From assembly GCA_030512295.1 (NCBI GenBank), contig JAULSR010000006.1, positions 558,001-622,000 of the forward strand: a DNA stretch of 64,000 nucleotides, given 5' to 3'. The position numbers and the translations under genes are program-made. This DNA comes from Bombardia bombarda (Eukaryota > Ascomycota > Sordariomycetes > Sordariales > Lasiosphaeriaceae). Of the stretch, positions 34,883-48,326 are shown in pieces (within the stretch, counting starts at the first letter, position 1; each line of letters starts with the position of its first letter). Under the pieces are notes generated by a model that did no database searches, was not told the origin of the DNA, and saw only the letters and a program-made list of their open reading frames with translations.

Positions 34883-37000
34883 CACCTACTGTGTAACCCT
34901 GCTGGCGGTATGATCTAAGGATAGCCAGATAAGCATATGTCCCATACACCTACCACTATTTTAGGCACACACATATATGAATAGACATATACAGTTAGAG
35001 GCCAAGAAGCAATGCTTACCCCCGTGAATGTCAATAGGGAAGAAGATAAAGTATAAAATTTTAAGCGTACTGTGGACTTTAACCTGAGAGAAACAGGCTA
35101 TTAATTGTCGATAATGGCAACAGGTTGACATCTACTGGCACAAGTTCAGGGGCTACCTTGCTTCCACGTGGACATACATGTTCAGTCACCCCTAACCCAT
35201 GGCAGGCAAGAGAATACACTTTCCTCTGCCGCAATACTCCGGGGGGGAAAGCGACAGGTGGTGGACGGGCAATTGATTATTATGTATCTAAGTAGAAAGC
35301 ATGTATGCAGGTTAAAGATCTTGCTCCTGAGGTGCTATCAATCTCAAAGCCTTACGTCTTTCGATATCTCACCGCCTTTGAGCCTACAAGAATTGCTTAG
35401 CGGCTAAGAATCCTCGGAATCAGATGCATGAATTAGGAGAAGGCCGCCAAGAGAAAAAGAAAAGGGGACATGGGTGGTGAATTGTTGTAGCCCCAAGGAT
35501 TTGTTTAATAACACTGTCTCAGAGTTTACAGCTTATTTGCACATCATCTGAGACAAAAGTTCAATGGGGCTAGGGCACTTCAAGCTCCGTTATTATATCT
35601 GCTGCTTTCGTGCCGGCGACGCTTTACTGCGGCGGCGGCGGCGGCTCGCCGCCGTTGATAGTCACGCAATTTCCGCCGGCGGGATGTTTTCCCCGTAAAC
35701 AAAAGACGGATATGACTGAAACGAGGAGAATTATTTACTTGCTATCAGATACCCTCTCAATAAGGCATCTCCGCCGTCCACTCATTTTACCATACCTATG
35801 TCTGCCTTGTAAGTGTGTTTTATGCCCTTGAACATGTATACGAGCTGGGCCCGTTTGGACGACGATCATCGATATCTGCCTAACAAGTCCTGTCAATGCC
35901 GTCCTTCTCTGCCCGGCTATCCGATGGCACTCGGGCAATTAGCCAGGCAATGGGCGGGCTGTACACTCGCTCGGCCCAGAGCAGACATACGACAACAGAA
36001 ATAGTTGGCTGTCATAATACGCACGTGTACCGATAGACTGCCCTGTGGTGACTGGTGACTGGCGGCCGTTCAACTTCATTCCGTTGCACAGAAACGAGGC
36101 AACCACGAGGGGGACAATGCGAAACCGAGCTCGCGTGGTCTGGCATTGCTCCTCGCTCTCTCTTTCGCATGGCGGCCAGTCAAGCACGAAGCAAGTGAAG
36201 TGCGGTAGCACTGCATCTCTGGACTTCAGCACTGCGAGAGACAGACCCAATCGTCAGAGTAGAAAAGTTCCCGGGATGATACACGCACACACGCACAGCA
36301 TGTAGTTTAATGGGACAGCATGCGTCGTCCAATGCCGTGAAGATGTTTGAGACAAATTGACTGACCGCTTTCTAGGTACGGATACCTGGGGTAGGCAGGT
36401 AGGCAGGTAGATCCTCAACTCAGTGTCGACTCTCAACAACTTCAGCTCTGATTTCGGCTACTCCATACCTACCAACTTCCTACCTAACGACACCTCCAGC
36501 CACATCGGCGGTTCGCGAGTCCAAGCTATACGTCTAGAAGCACGGACAGAGACAATCTTCGAAACTTGTGGAGCTCGCGGTAGTATATAGACTACAACGC
36601 CCGCATTTTGCGCCCCGGCCCGGTGAAAGGGGAGTTGGTCCGCTCGGTGAATAAGGCAGGCAGGCTTAAGGTCGGTAGCTAAGATGTCGTGGATGGCGGG
36701 AGGCTGCTTGATGCTTGTTTTCTTGCTTGGCCGCACGACGTCCCACGACGTCCCATGGGAATGGTTACATACGGTTACGAGGTTAAAACTAGTAGCCCTT
36801 CAGTTTCTCGTGACCTGGATCTTGAAGAGGAGGCGCTTTAGCCACGGGTGTACCTACGTGTATATGAGTTGTAGATTCATACACGATGTTCCTCAGGGGG
36901 GACTAAGGCTCTTTCAAGGTAGTGCATGTATATCCTATCTCTTACACACACCACCACAATACCCAGTGAGACTATACACTGTAAGTTGTAAGAAGCACGT

Positions 37001-37051
37001 CTTCTCTCTCTCTCTCTCTCTCCGTGAGTGAGCGTGTGTGTGTGTGTGTGT
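37001..37051. repeat. Compound CT then GT dinucleotide microsatellite
   Basis: A CT tract at about 37001-37022 is followed, after CGTGAGTGAGC, by a GT tract at about 37033-37051. This is intergenic simple sequence. Confidence 0.9.
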
Positions 37052-37998
37052 GGTGTGTCTCGAACCATATTGACTGTAGTATTCTCCTTTGTTGGCTTTG
37101 TTAGAGGTAACAGGTCAATAATGCTGCCCTAAGAAAAGTAAAAAGCCGGCACAGATGCGTTGGTTAGCTGGCTGATGAGCTCGCAAAGATTGGCTCATGT
37201 GGTGGAGTTTATCGGCCGGACCTGCCTGTATATGGAGACAGGCCCCACGAGGAGATGGGGATTGGAGAAGGGGGAAGAAAGAATAAACAGCAAGGAGCCC
37301 GCCCAGTCGAGAGTTGAGGTCTTGGAAGACGTCAGTTCTCCAGGGGCACCCCCCAAATACAGGCTAGCTTTCCCGTCCGCGCAAGGGGCATACCACTTCA
37401 CCAATCCAGTTCAACCAACAATCCGATGGTGTATTGTACACATGTGCAGGCAGGCATTGGTACAAAGTTGCGGTAGTTACTCTGTACAGATTGTGATAAT
37501 GGCCTGGAGATCCTAAAAGCGATCCCGAAACCGAGATAGTTGATTGCCTTGATCTACTGTGTATCATGGCGTTGGGAAGAACGAGTTAGAGAATCCGGTC
37601 TTGAGGCCCGGAGCTAACCATGCAGTGTCCCCAACCAAACTCTGAAATCGACATTCTGACAAGCCATGTCGAGAAGTCTTTCCACTTCCCGGGAACCGTT
37701 ATCTGCCATTCTCCGGCGCTTGCAAAAGAATGAACTCATCGGATTTCAAAGCGCTTGCGAATGCTGATTAAACGCAATGTGTATCAAGTATTCGTGCGAT
37801 TTGCGTATTCCGTACGAAGTGATAACCAGGAACTGCAGAATATGGTTCTTGAGATGAGAATTCTGACCGGGGCGGTGCAAAGTCTCCGGATGTAATCTTG
37901 ACGCCCCAGGGCAACAGATCTTTGGTGAAAGACCTCATCTTAATTACTGACCTATCCCGTACTCACACTATCTCAAAGCATTGGCGCGCGGGCGGGCC

Positions 37999-38012
37999 GG
38001 GGGGGGGGGGGG
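37999..38012. repeat. G14 homopolymer
   Basis: A run of 14 G residues in intergenic DNA preceded by GC-rich sequence. Its length may be affected by sequencing error. Confidence 0.85.
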
Positions 38013-41000
38013 TTGAAGCGCGCTTCATGTCCCAGTTCCGATGTTGCGATGCTCACCGTTGCATTGCCGAGCGAGCCGGGCCCCCTTTGAAGTACCGCTC
38101 AGCACATGATTCGCCAGGCTGGACGCGCTCTGGTCAGGTCTCTCTCGTGGCAGACCAGGCGCATCCATCCCTCTTCGATCAGCCTCGATGCTGGAAGGCA
38201 TTATTTTTCTTCATTTCCGAGCTTGCTCTGAGCATCTGGACTCTGATCTTCGTTCAAACCCTGCACGGTTTGATGCGGGGGAGGCGAAGCTTATTGCCTA
38301 CTTGACCATCTACTGGTTGCTGTTCAGATATGATAGCCGACTGGACAGGCACTTACCTGGTCGACCTCGACATGTTCCAGAAGGGACATCATAGTCTGAA
38401 GAAGAATAAGCTTTACTGATTACCACACATGCCATCGGTTGACAGCTCGGGGTGATCTGCTGCTTGCTGTCCGAAGATCTGAGATGTGCAGCAAGTGCAT
38501 CCGAATACCTCCTGCCTACCTGGGTGTCCTGGGTGTCCTGGGTCGGGTCTGTATCCAGTAAAGCGCTCTGTCTGCCTCACTGCTTTTGGAAGTTTCTTGA
38601 TCGCGCGGCAACATTTCGGTCACTGATCTCTTTGAGGCATCCAGATGTTTGATGGGGGAAAATGCATGTTTAAAATTGGGCAAGGGGTTACACTAGGCCC
38701 ACTGGGATCCATTGGCTATTCTAGCGTAGCTAGCTCTTAGGAGCCAGGCTGGTCTTGGCTGGGGAAAGCTGGAAGGAAAGCCCCGCATGTGCGTCATTCA
38801 TCTGAAGAAGCAGACACGACCCCCCACAGAAAATGCATGGCACCAAGCCACTGCCGCCCACCAGAAGAAAAATCCGCTACGAAAGACCACCCTAAAACAT
38901 CAGGACAAGGGGGGTAGGCCCAAGAGTTCCATAAATAAAAGGGTTGTTAAAGCGATTTGGGCTCTTTGGGCTCCACAGAGATCATGATCATTCCTCTAGT
39001 CTCGAGCTGGTCTAGTGGGTCATTGTGAGGAAGTTTCGGCTGTTGCAGAAAAACTGTGCAGTTGCGTTCCACTAATAAACTTTGAAAGCCAACAAAAACA
39101 GTCGGATATCAATACTTCGTATTTCCACCTGGATTGGTCAATCGAGGTTGCCGCCTGGCTGCAGTGTTGCCCCCCTCTTAGTTCGGCAACGGCTCCGAAT
39201 CGACACCTTCCCTGCTCCCCTCCCAGTCCAGCAAACAAATGTTGGACGCATCATGAATCCATGAGAAGGCAAAACACGTCCCGAGGCAGAAGTCAGAACG
39301 GACCAACAAGCCGGAACCTGCCAGCGCATGGGGTGATGGAAGCCATGCAACAGGGCAGCCAGTGGGGTGGGTGGAAGAGGGGCTCTGACTCGCACTCGCT
39401 GATAGGGCACAGTTTCCGTCCGTTCGGGCTGTGTATATGCAACGGAAATTTCTCATTTCCCAAATCCAAGTTTTGAAAAGGCACCTCGATCAAGGACAGA
39501 GAGCCGTTCTGCCCACTTTCCTCAACCTAGATGATTCGCTAGCCCGATTTTGTGCGACTGGCGGCGCTCGGGTTTGAACGCTGCTGGCTGGCAAGGACTG
39601 CCGCCATGCCGTTATTGTTGTTGCCACGCAAGCTCCTGCATCAAATGGGGCCTCTGCTGGCACGCGTCTGAGCGCTGTTCGATCATCATCCCAACGCCAT
39701 CGCCACCGCTGCATTACAGACGAGAGAGACTAATGTCGAGTCTAGATACTGCACGAAGTATGCAGCTTTCAGCTCAACATGGCATGTATGATAAAACAGA
39801 GCTGGTGGTGGAACTTGCCGTTCGACGATGAAGTTGCGCTCGCGAAGTCGTGACGGCAATAACCTGAATGGCATGCAATCAAGACCAAACTGTGACCTTC
39901 TTCCAAGGAAGGTGGTGGGATCCGCCAGGCCGTGGTGATGATTGACAGGGCCTGGATGTACCTGGCTCCAGCCTGGAGATGGGTACAGGGTGGTGCACTT
40001 TGCCCATCGGCTGATGTCACGCCTATGCCCTATCTGAGCCTATCTCTCCACCAGAACCGCAATGTCGTTCTTATTGCCGAAGGACGACCGGGGATCACGC
40101 CCTGGAAGATAACGTGCACTGTCTATTTCGAGATACGGTATCCCGCCCGTATGATACACTAGGCACCAGGCATCTGGGTGGTATTGGGGGGAATCCAACG
40201 GGCCTCGCCACCACGTTTTTGGGCGTGATAGACTGAGATACCTTGCCAGTGGAATAATCGCGGACAGCAGAAATTCGGATTGAATTTTTATTTTTTTTTA
40301 TTTTTTTATTTTTTTGGTTCAGTTGCCTGTGACTGAATTCAAAGGGGATATCTGTTTCAGTCCTTTCCCGAGTTGATCTGTCTGTTGGCTTGAAATTTGG
40401 TGCTGTCCGTGCCTTCGGTCACAGCTCCGAATCGAATAATAACAAGAGCTCTGATAATAGATCTCGGACAGCTGCCTGCGCCGTGTCAAATATCGGAACG
40501 GGTTTCTGCACTCATCGGCAACCCCAATCTTGACTGTTGTCATACGATATGGCGCTCTCGAGCCATTGGAGCTGCCGTGCTGACCGTAACATGTCGTTCA
40601 CCGTCTTTGCATTCATGCTTTTTCAGCCTTTACCACTCCCGCCACGGTCAAGTGTAGCACGCCTACTTTGAATCAGTTTCGTAAATAAGAGGCTCTTTAG
40701 TTCAAAATCCCAGCAAAAACATCAGTTGGATTTTCCCTAACATTCTCAAGCCCAAAGAGAGGTCGTTAAGTCCTCCCTCCCATCGATTCGCTGCTTACAG
40801 CCCCTGTTCTAGACCACGTCGCCGATGGGACTGGACTAGGTAACTAAGGTACCACACCACCTGCACTAGCTGCCGACGCCAACAGGCGTCACCGATCAAA
40901 CTACAGGGCAGAGCTTGGCCACACCCTGTCAACTGCTGGCTGTCGTATCCACTGGGAAAGGCGCCATATCGGATCTTGGTCAAGAGGGTTCCATCGGCTC

Positions 41001-41244
41001 CTGTGCCTTGTGCTGCCCCCGGACATGTTTTTACACTATTTTCATGGTGCAGTTGGTTGTGCAAGTTGATTGAACATGAGTTCGGCGTGCGTGTGTCATG
41101 GTTTCGACAGCTCGTTCAAGAACCTGATGATGCCGGATAGGTACATGCGTGTCTCTGTTCCTGCCCGAGAAAAGTCTTGATAATTATTACCCTAGGTCGG
41201 GTACCCTCACCGGTCGGGAGGGCGGCTGTAAGCGATCAAAAAAT

Positions 41245-41274
41245 TAAATTTATTTTATTTTATTTTATTTTAAA
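41245..41274. repeat. TTTTA pentanucleotide repeat
   Basis: Four to five tandem TTTTA units in intergenic DNA. Confidence 0.85.
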
Positions 41275-42362
41275 GACCTTGGTGATTAAGGTATGTAGGT
41301 ATGCTTGCCTGTCTGTGGGCTGCTCCTGCCCTGGGATGTTCTGCTCCTTGAGTTTGGGTCCCGTCCGAGATGGAATGCACGGGAAGTTAGGCATAAAGGT
41401 ACCATTTACCGTGTTGGCGGGTGCGGGTATACACGTTTTGTAATCGAGCGATAGTTTCTTTCACTGCACACAGCATTCAACAGAACTACCTTACCTACCT
41501 ACCTTACCTAGCTCTGGCGCAACTCTGCCCTGCTTTAAGTTCTCGCGCGACCCATTCTTCTATCCAAGCTCTCTCCCACTTCCTTGCTTCGCCTTCCTCT
41601 GCTGCCATGATATTCCCAATTGGGCAGTGACTGCCAGCTACCGGTACTTTAGCAGTATGGGAATACCAATGTTCAGGTAGACAGAGGTTTGTTCCTACCG
41701 AGCTGACCTACCTAAGGAATGGTACATACCATATGTACGAATAGGCCCGCCTGTTCCGTAATGCGTGCCAGGGGCCTGGAATCCGCAGGAATCCACTACC
41801 AGCACCACCAGCACAGGGCAGAAAGCGAGTGCGACAAGCCGCGAGCCAGGGGAGAAAGCACTGGACAGACTTAGACACGAAACGCGGTGCCAGCGAAGCC
41901 CGCCAGCCTCTGCTGCCCGCCTCCACTCATCACTTCGTGCCCTCTGGCCTTTTTGCTCTTCTGCTGCGTGTTTGCGACTCTTACTGTCGACGGACTACCT
42001 AATCCTAATTCTTATCCTTTCTTTGCACCAGTGGTCTCGTCCTACGAATACGATCTACCACCATCGATCGCCCTCTCGGAGCCGAAGGACAAACACTTAT
42101 CTTGGCGTGGTGCCCAACTGTCTCGAATATCCACATTTTGGCGGAAGCTCCTAGCTTCGCGGGAAGCTTTCCAGGTCCTCCCTCTCTGTCGGTCGTTACC
42201 TGCATCCCACAATCCCGCAACTCGCAACGCGAAGCTCGGCCATCGCCAGCCCTGCCTGCCTGCCACAAGATTACCTTATCTTTTAGTGAGACCAACAGAG
42301 CTGCCACCGCGGCCTATCACGGCGGCCTTGTCGCAGCGGCCAACGCCCGCCGCCTTAGCCAG

Positions 42363-42384
42363 CCCCCCCCCCCCCCCCCCCCCC
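42363..42384. repeat. C22 homopolymer
   Basis: A run of 22 C residues in the region upstream of the ApbA-like gene, within otherwise CT-rich sequence. Exact length is uncertain because such runs are error-prone. Confidence 0.85.
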
Positions 42385-42935
42385 GAAGGCGACTATCGGA
42401 CTTGTCCTGTCAAGGCGTCACTCTCGCTTTAGTCTCACAGACCGCATTGAACTGGACTTGACTTGGATTAGATTTCCCAGCGCCACTAAGGTCCGCACGG
42501 CTGTCGTCGAATTGTCCTCAGTATTGCTGTATCTGCGTCGAGAAAGTCCACACCTAGCCCGAATTGGTTTTTGATCTGTCTATCCCTCACAACGTCCCCC
42601 GATCTGCACCTCCTGTTGGACAGGCCCCGGACACGAACACGCAGGAGCCAGCCGCGTTTATCGCAGACAACCCCAAAAACGCCACGGAGAGACTCAACGT
42701 CGTGAGACTGCATTAAGCAACCTGTGGGGGTAGAAAGATAGTTGAAGGAAAACTCGCCGGAGAAAAAGAAGGGCAAAAAAAGGAATCCCACATCACAAGC
42801 CACAGGGGGAGAGCTGGTCGCGCCGGTGGAACACACAAGCGTCGACATTGGCTCATTCTGGTTGAGCGCTGCCCACGGCTTGTCGCAGGTCGAAACTTGC
42901 CCACCCCAGCCCACTATCCCAAATTGGGGTCCCCT

Positions 42936-45737
42936 ATGGCACCAATGACGCCCCGACTCAAGATCCTGTCAGGTAAGTCTGGTTTTTGTGCCATCGCTCC
43001 GCTCTTCTATATACCCTTCTTCAGTCTAGTGCTACACCATGTTCCCGGGACGAGCCCCAAAAGTGTGCTTGTCTTCCTAAAATGCTCCCCTCTTTCGTCC
43101 AACTCTTTTCCTGACACCCTACCCCCATCACCACACTCGTTTTTTTTGTATAGACCTATGACCTTAGGGACTGCTGCATATGCGCCCTCGTCCACGACAC
43201 AGCCAGACATGACGGACGTTGAGCTGATGAACGTTGTCACAGTCGGTGGTAACTCGGTCTCTGCCTTTTTATCGTGGAGACTGCAGGCGACCAACGCTTG
43301 CGACGTCACTCTAGTATGGAAGACCGGCTTCGAGCACGTTTCGCAGTACGGCATATCCTTCAAGTAAGTCAACACCCTTTTAGCTTCTGGTGTTCCGTGG
43401 ACGGTACTGACATATTTCTGCCCAGGTCTCCTGTTTTTGGCAATGAACGGTTCAAGCCCCACAATGGTATGCGCGCCTCCCTTTATCTTTGTCTCCCCCT
43501 TTTCTTGCGGGTCAACAAGATTGCTAAATAGTGTCGTGAAACAGTCGTCCGAGCACCAGAAGATGCAGCAGCTTCTCGAAGAGATCACGCATTCGACTAT
43601 GTTATCCTTTGCATTAAGGCGCTTCCCGACGTCTACGACCTCGCATCCGTTATCGACTCTGTCGTTACTCCTCAGCATACATGTATTCTTGTCAACACCA
43701 CCCACTCCCTCGGCCTTGAATCCGCGATTGAAGAAAGGTTTCCCACCAATGTGGTCCTGTCACTCGTTTGCGGTGCGGACCTGACCCAGCTCGGCGGAAG
43801 CGAGTTCGAACATCGGGGCTCGACAGAGGTATGGGTCGGGCCTGCCAACAGGAATTCCAACATTCCCAGTGCGATACAGGATGATATGGCACAGGCTTTG
43901 GCTATGACCCTCAGCACTGGCCAGGTCGATTGCAAAGTGTCGAGTAACATCCGACAACAGCAATACGAGCGAGTTATTGGGTACGTCGATGTGAACTGGT
44001 GTTTATTTTATATGGCTGCTAACCGTCCATAGTTCCATTGCATTCCATCCCTTGACTGTCCTGTACGACACGCCGAGCTACGCCGCACTTCTTGACAAAG
44101 TCGGTGTCCCAAAACTGGTTTCGGATGTAATCGACGAGTTATTAGCACTGGCCGAAGCTCAGGGTTGCAAATTCCCTGCCGAGTTTAGGCAGATGACGAT
44201 TGATGAATATGCGAGGACGACTGCCGACAACATAATGTGGCAGGACTACACCTCAAGACGTCCAATGGAGGTCGAGACTTATCTGGGGTCCCCAATCAGA
44301 TTATCCCTCGAGACCGGAGTTCCTGTACCACGGATCGAGACTTTATACTCGATTCTTCACAACCTTAATGTGGTAAATCGCAGCAGGCCAAAGGCAGATG
44401 TTCTCGCCCCGCAAATCCAACCAGGATCACCGTCTAACACGCCCTCGCCGCTTCCTCGGATGTCATCGCAGGGCCCTATGCGATCCGTCTCGAACGGTAT
44501 ACCCAATGGAAACGGCATGGGTCCCCCGCCGCGACCACGACCGAGAGGCGCGTCTCAACACGGGCCACCACCTGGAATGCGCCGTGGCCCCCCTATGAAT
44601 GGAGGACCCTCGAATGGATATGGCAGGCCCCCACCGAATGGGATGCCGATGCCACCCTCGCGTCAACAGTCCAGGAGAGGCTCAATGGAAGCAGCAGATC
44701 TAGAAGAGTTTAGCCATTTGGTGGTTTATGACGATATTCCTGAAGCTGGCGAAGTCGAGTACCCGCCTCTTCAGCCTCAAGATCTTCTTCTGAAAGAAAG
44801 AGAACTCCAACTACGACAACGGGAGCTTGCATTGAAGGAGCATGAGTTGAGGCTAAGGCGTGCTGCTGGCGGTCCACCACCGGGACCTGGTCCCAGAAGA
44901 GGTCCCCCTCCTCCTCAGTCCATTCGTCACAACGGAGGCGTATACGACGACGATGACGACGATGACGATTACTTTGATCCTTCTTCTGCGCCCCCGGCGT
45001 CTATGATCGACCCCGATAATTTCGATATGATGAGCGTCACTTCGAGGAAGAATAGGAAGGCCCCCTCAAGTAGTGCTCAGCAGCTGCGCAAAAATCCCGA
45101 GCGTGATTCGAACGGGCCTCAATCTCGGGGCAGTAGGTTTCGACCGAGTTTTGGGAGAAATAGAACCAGCCAGGTAATGGCCAGTGTTCCCGGGCTACAC
45201 GACAACATTTTGGATGATCCTTTAATGGGCTTTACCTCGAATCGTTATGGTGCTGTGGATCGAGGAATGATGCACCAGGAGTCGAGGGCGAATTCCTTGA
45301 CAGCCTCGCGACTTGACGAGCTCCAGTATACGCAAGGTCCCCCGACGGGCATGAACGGAAATGGTGTCCGACGGGCAAGCCAGTCCCCTGGCAACCCCTA
45401 CAGTCCGTCAATAAGGGGCGGCGGTAACGGGCGACCTTCACCACCGAACGGATATGCTGGTCCTCACATGAACGGGCGACCGTCGCCTCCGGACGGTGTG
45501 CGCCAGCCTGTTCCTCGTTACCCCCCTGGTCATGGCAATGCTGTTGCGCCTCAGGAAGTTGAACAGCACGCTGGGGTGAGCGCTCTCCAACCACCAAAGA
45601 CAAATTTTATTCGAAGTCTGACTGGTAGTGCGAGCGCCAGCGCGGGCAGTGGTGATTCAACCAACCTCGACTCCGAGCCATCTGCACATAGCAGCCAAAG
45701 CAGCCTGGGACCTCGACCTCACATCGGCGTTCGCTGA
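42936..45737 (+). CDS. Ketopantoate reductase (ApbA/PanE)-like protein with long disordered tail, Mug72-like
   Basis: Five exons: 42936-42972, 43243-43363, 43426-43466, 43545-43980 and 44033-45737; 779 residues. The N-terminal 330 residues resemble the ApbA/PanE fold. There is a Rossmann start (RLKILSVGGNSVSAFLSWRL), then DYVILCIKALPDVYDLASVI and HTCILVNTTHSLGLE. An all-helical C-terminal domain follows (MWQDYTSRRPMEVETYLGSP matches the PanE DxxxGRxTEixxlnG region in place). The remaining 440 residues are disordered: Pro/Gly/Asn-rich repeats (NGRPSPPNGYAGPHMNGRPS), a charged coiled-coil segment (LLLKERELQLRQRELALKEH), and eight consecutive Asp. S. pombe Mug72 and its filamentous relatives share this plan. 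Enzymatic ketopantoate reduction is doubtful because of the tail and a divergent nucleotide loop. Intron 1 is 270 nt. Confidence 0.87.
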
Positions 45738-48326
45738 GCAACCACTGGGAGCCTGTCCCCAGAGTTGATGGCCATATTGAGTGGCTAGCTTATCACTCTA
45801 GATAATGACGATAGTCGTCGTATTGGAAGACGCAGACGCTCGGGCGGAATAAGTTGCTCTTTCCAGAAAAGCCGCACATATCCCGATGACCCCGAAATAT
45901 TCCGCTTACTCATCGATTCGAGGCACAATTGAGGTGTCGAGAGAGTTATTATACTTGAAGACTGCTCGCAGGAAAACTGGAGACACGACACAACTTTTAC
46001 AGATACACGCATCTCATGGCATAGAGGAAGGGGATTCTTTGGCTTATTCTTCGCGCGGCAAGGGCGTCCACATACATAATGTCTTTTTTTTTTTTGGCTC
46101 TTGGTTGGTGTGGAGTGGATCACAGTGGCCAGGGCCCAGTACATAGGTAATCTGGACGAGACAAAAATCATCAGCCTTAGTTTATTCTGGTAACATTGCA
46201 AAACTGCATCAGACGCGTGGCGAGGTACCGAAAGGTCTTATTATTAATTTCTTGGGGTTTTTCTTTGTCTGCTGTTTGCTATCGCTTTTTACATAGCATT
46301 ATAATCAGAATCCATTATTCGTATTACCTGATTAGTTTTCATCCTGCGTGATTGCATCGGACTTGTGAAGTTGGGCGCTTACCTCTCCATCCATTCCTAG
46401 AGAAATGCTAGCCCTAAAGTCGGCAAGCTATACTTGTCCATACCTCTTTATCATCCCCATCTAGACTCTCTTATGCTCTATCTGACACCTGTCACCGAAA
46501 CAACAGCAGGTTCCAGCACTCACGATAAACTTGAAGCCCAGGTAGCGTTGGAAGGAGAGAGAAGTGTTCCTTCCCTTTGTAGGCAAATTGCCAGATCAAA
46601 TGGTCTTGGCGGAAGTATAACTCCACGGTTCTGCTGAGATGCCGCTGGTGGGTGGTGTTCTGTTCGCTCCTTCCACACTCCATCAGCAAAGTTAAATGGC
46701 GATGGTACGACTGATGAGATGATCACGGCCTCGCACCTTCCTCGCCAATCCAACTTGGCTCCAGCCCGCGAGTATAAACCCCCCCCGGATTCCTGATCTC
46801 TCCTTCCCCTTTCCTCTCCTGTGGCCGCAGCTGCGGAGTGATGCAACAGAAATAGGAGACAAGAAAATCATGCTCAACATCCCAACGTCCCAACGTAAGA
46901 CAATACTCTATCTCCATCTCCATCCCTCATTCTACCTGCATACATGTTTCACGGACGCGGAGGATTATGGAGTGATGTGTGATGTAAGCATGTAGAAGAC
47001 CACCTGGGGGAAATCCGGCGTGGGGGATCAACTCAAAGATCGACAGACAGATAAACAGCACAGTCTCACAATGTAGACATGGCGCGTCAACATGAAGCAA
47101 GCCAACGCGAACTCTCCAATGCTTGATTGTACAAACGCCCCAGACACTGGAGATAGGAGACGCCCGTCGTTTGTTGGGTCGATATCTTGCGACGTGAGAC
47201 GCGCCATCACAGTCTCCGCCGGACCTTCGTATCTGCGCATCCGGCCGGCTCTCATTACACCGCACCAGACCAAACACCTGGATGAAGTCTCGGCACTCGT
47301 TGCTTATAGAAGCCCGGTAGGTAGCACAGCATGACGGATTTGAGGTTAGTGGCCGGACAGACACACTAGACAGGGTCTTGCTCTCCGCTCGGGTGGTCGG
47401 CCCTTCCTCATAGTACCATCATGCATTCCTCCCTTATTTGGGCACATAGGGTTCATTAGCTCTCAAACTTTCGCACTTGGGCGGACCAAAGGGTCCAATG
47501 TCAGGGACTGACTGCGCCTGCCTCGATTATTAACTCGTCGGGTACCACTAAACCCGACGTGAAGCGCGGGTATGTACCAGTAGCGCCTACTGTGGTGGTA
47601 TGGGTAAATAAAACCTGTGGAGCAGGTATTGACAAGGGGAGCGCCAGGGTTGGACGCGCGCGAGCAAGGGTTAAAAAAGGTACAAAGCTCGGAAAAACAT
47701 GGGCTTCTTGGCGAAAGCCACAATACCTGACAAGGGGGTTTTCTTTAAGCACGATACCACAGTAATGTCGTTCTATCGAGGAACTTATCGCCCAAGTCAG
47801 TGCCAGGATGTGGAACGGCATGTCGCGCTCTTGTTCAGCAAGTGCGGAGATGGCCATAATAGTATGCAAATTAATAGGTGACAGTAACCGAATGAATGTC
47901 TGAATGGACCGTCGCCGTCGTCGTCGTCGTTGTCGTCAGTTGCAAGTTGCAACGGGATATTCCATCAGGCACCCCAGCTCTCACGCCCTGTAGCAAGCAT
48001 ACCCTGTTGGCCGCGCTATGTATACTCAGCTCACACTAACCTGCTTTAGCTACTCGGGCGTCTCGACAAACATGGAGGGGCTCTGAGAAGGGGGAAAGAC
48101 AGCCCCGCAATCGAAGCAAAAAACCTCCGATGCGGGGGGCGCTTCTGCACTTGTAATCCATCCAACGCGTTGCTGCGTCGTTTCATTGAAAAGGAAACAA
48201 CAAGACGCCCCCTTTTCCACTCTAACCAACCAACCCCTGTTGCTCGACACTTTTCCCTTCCTTATTCTCCTTGTGTATGGTTACAGCACAGCACAGATAC
48301 AAATAGCAACCCATCAATTAGCAACA
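45738..48326. other. Intergenic between the ApbA-like gene and HSK3
   Basis: No supportable gene. It includes the 3' flank of the ApbA-like gene (with a T12 run near 46084) and the HSK3 upstream region. Short frames on both strands lack features. Confidence 0.55.

Larger units (their letters stand above)
34293..42935. other. 8.6-kb region without supportable genes
   Basis: Both strands show only short frames with no domain. The first 1.3 kb is AT-rich and carries a 9-bp inverted repeat (34843-34882) and a direct repeat of TATGTCATTGC near 34614-34640. Further right are a GC-rich hairpin (35627-35650), a CT/GT microsatellite (37001-37051), a G14 run (37999-38012), T-rich tracts (about 40287-40316), a TTTTA repeat (41245-41274) and a C22 run (42363-42384). 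AGGTAGG/CCTACC motifs recur (36395, 41490). The last kilobase is probably the CT-rich leader of the next gene. Decayed transposons or unannotated ncRNA are possible; I recognised none. Confidence 0.55.
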
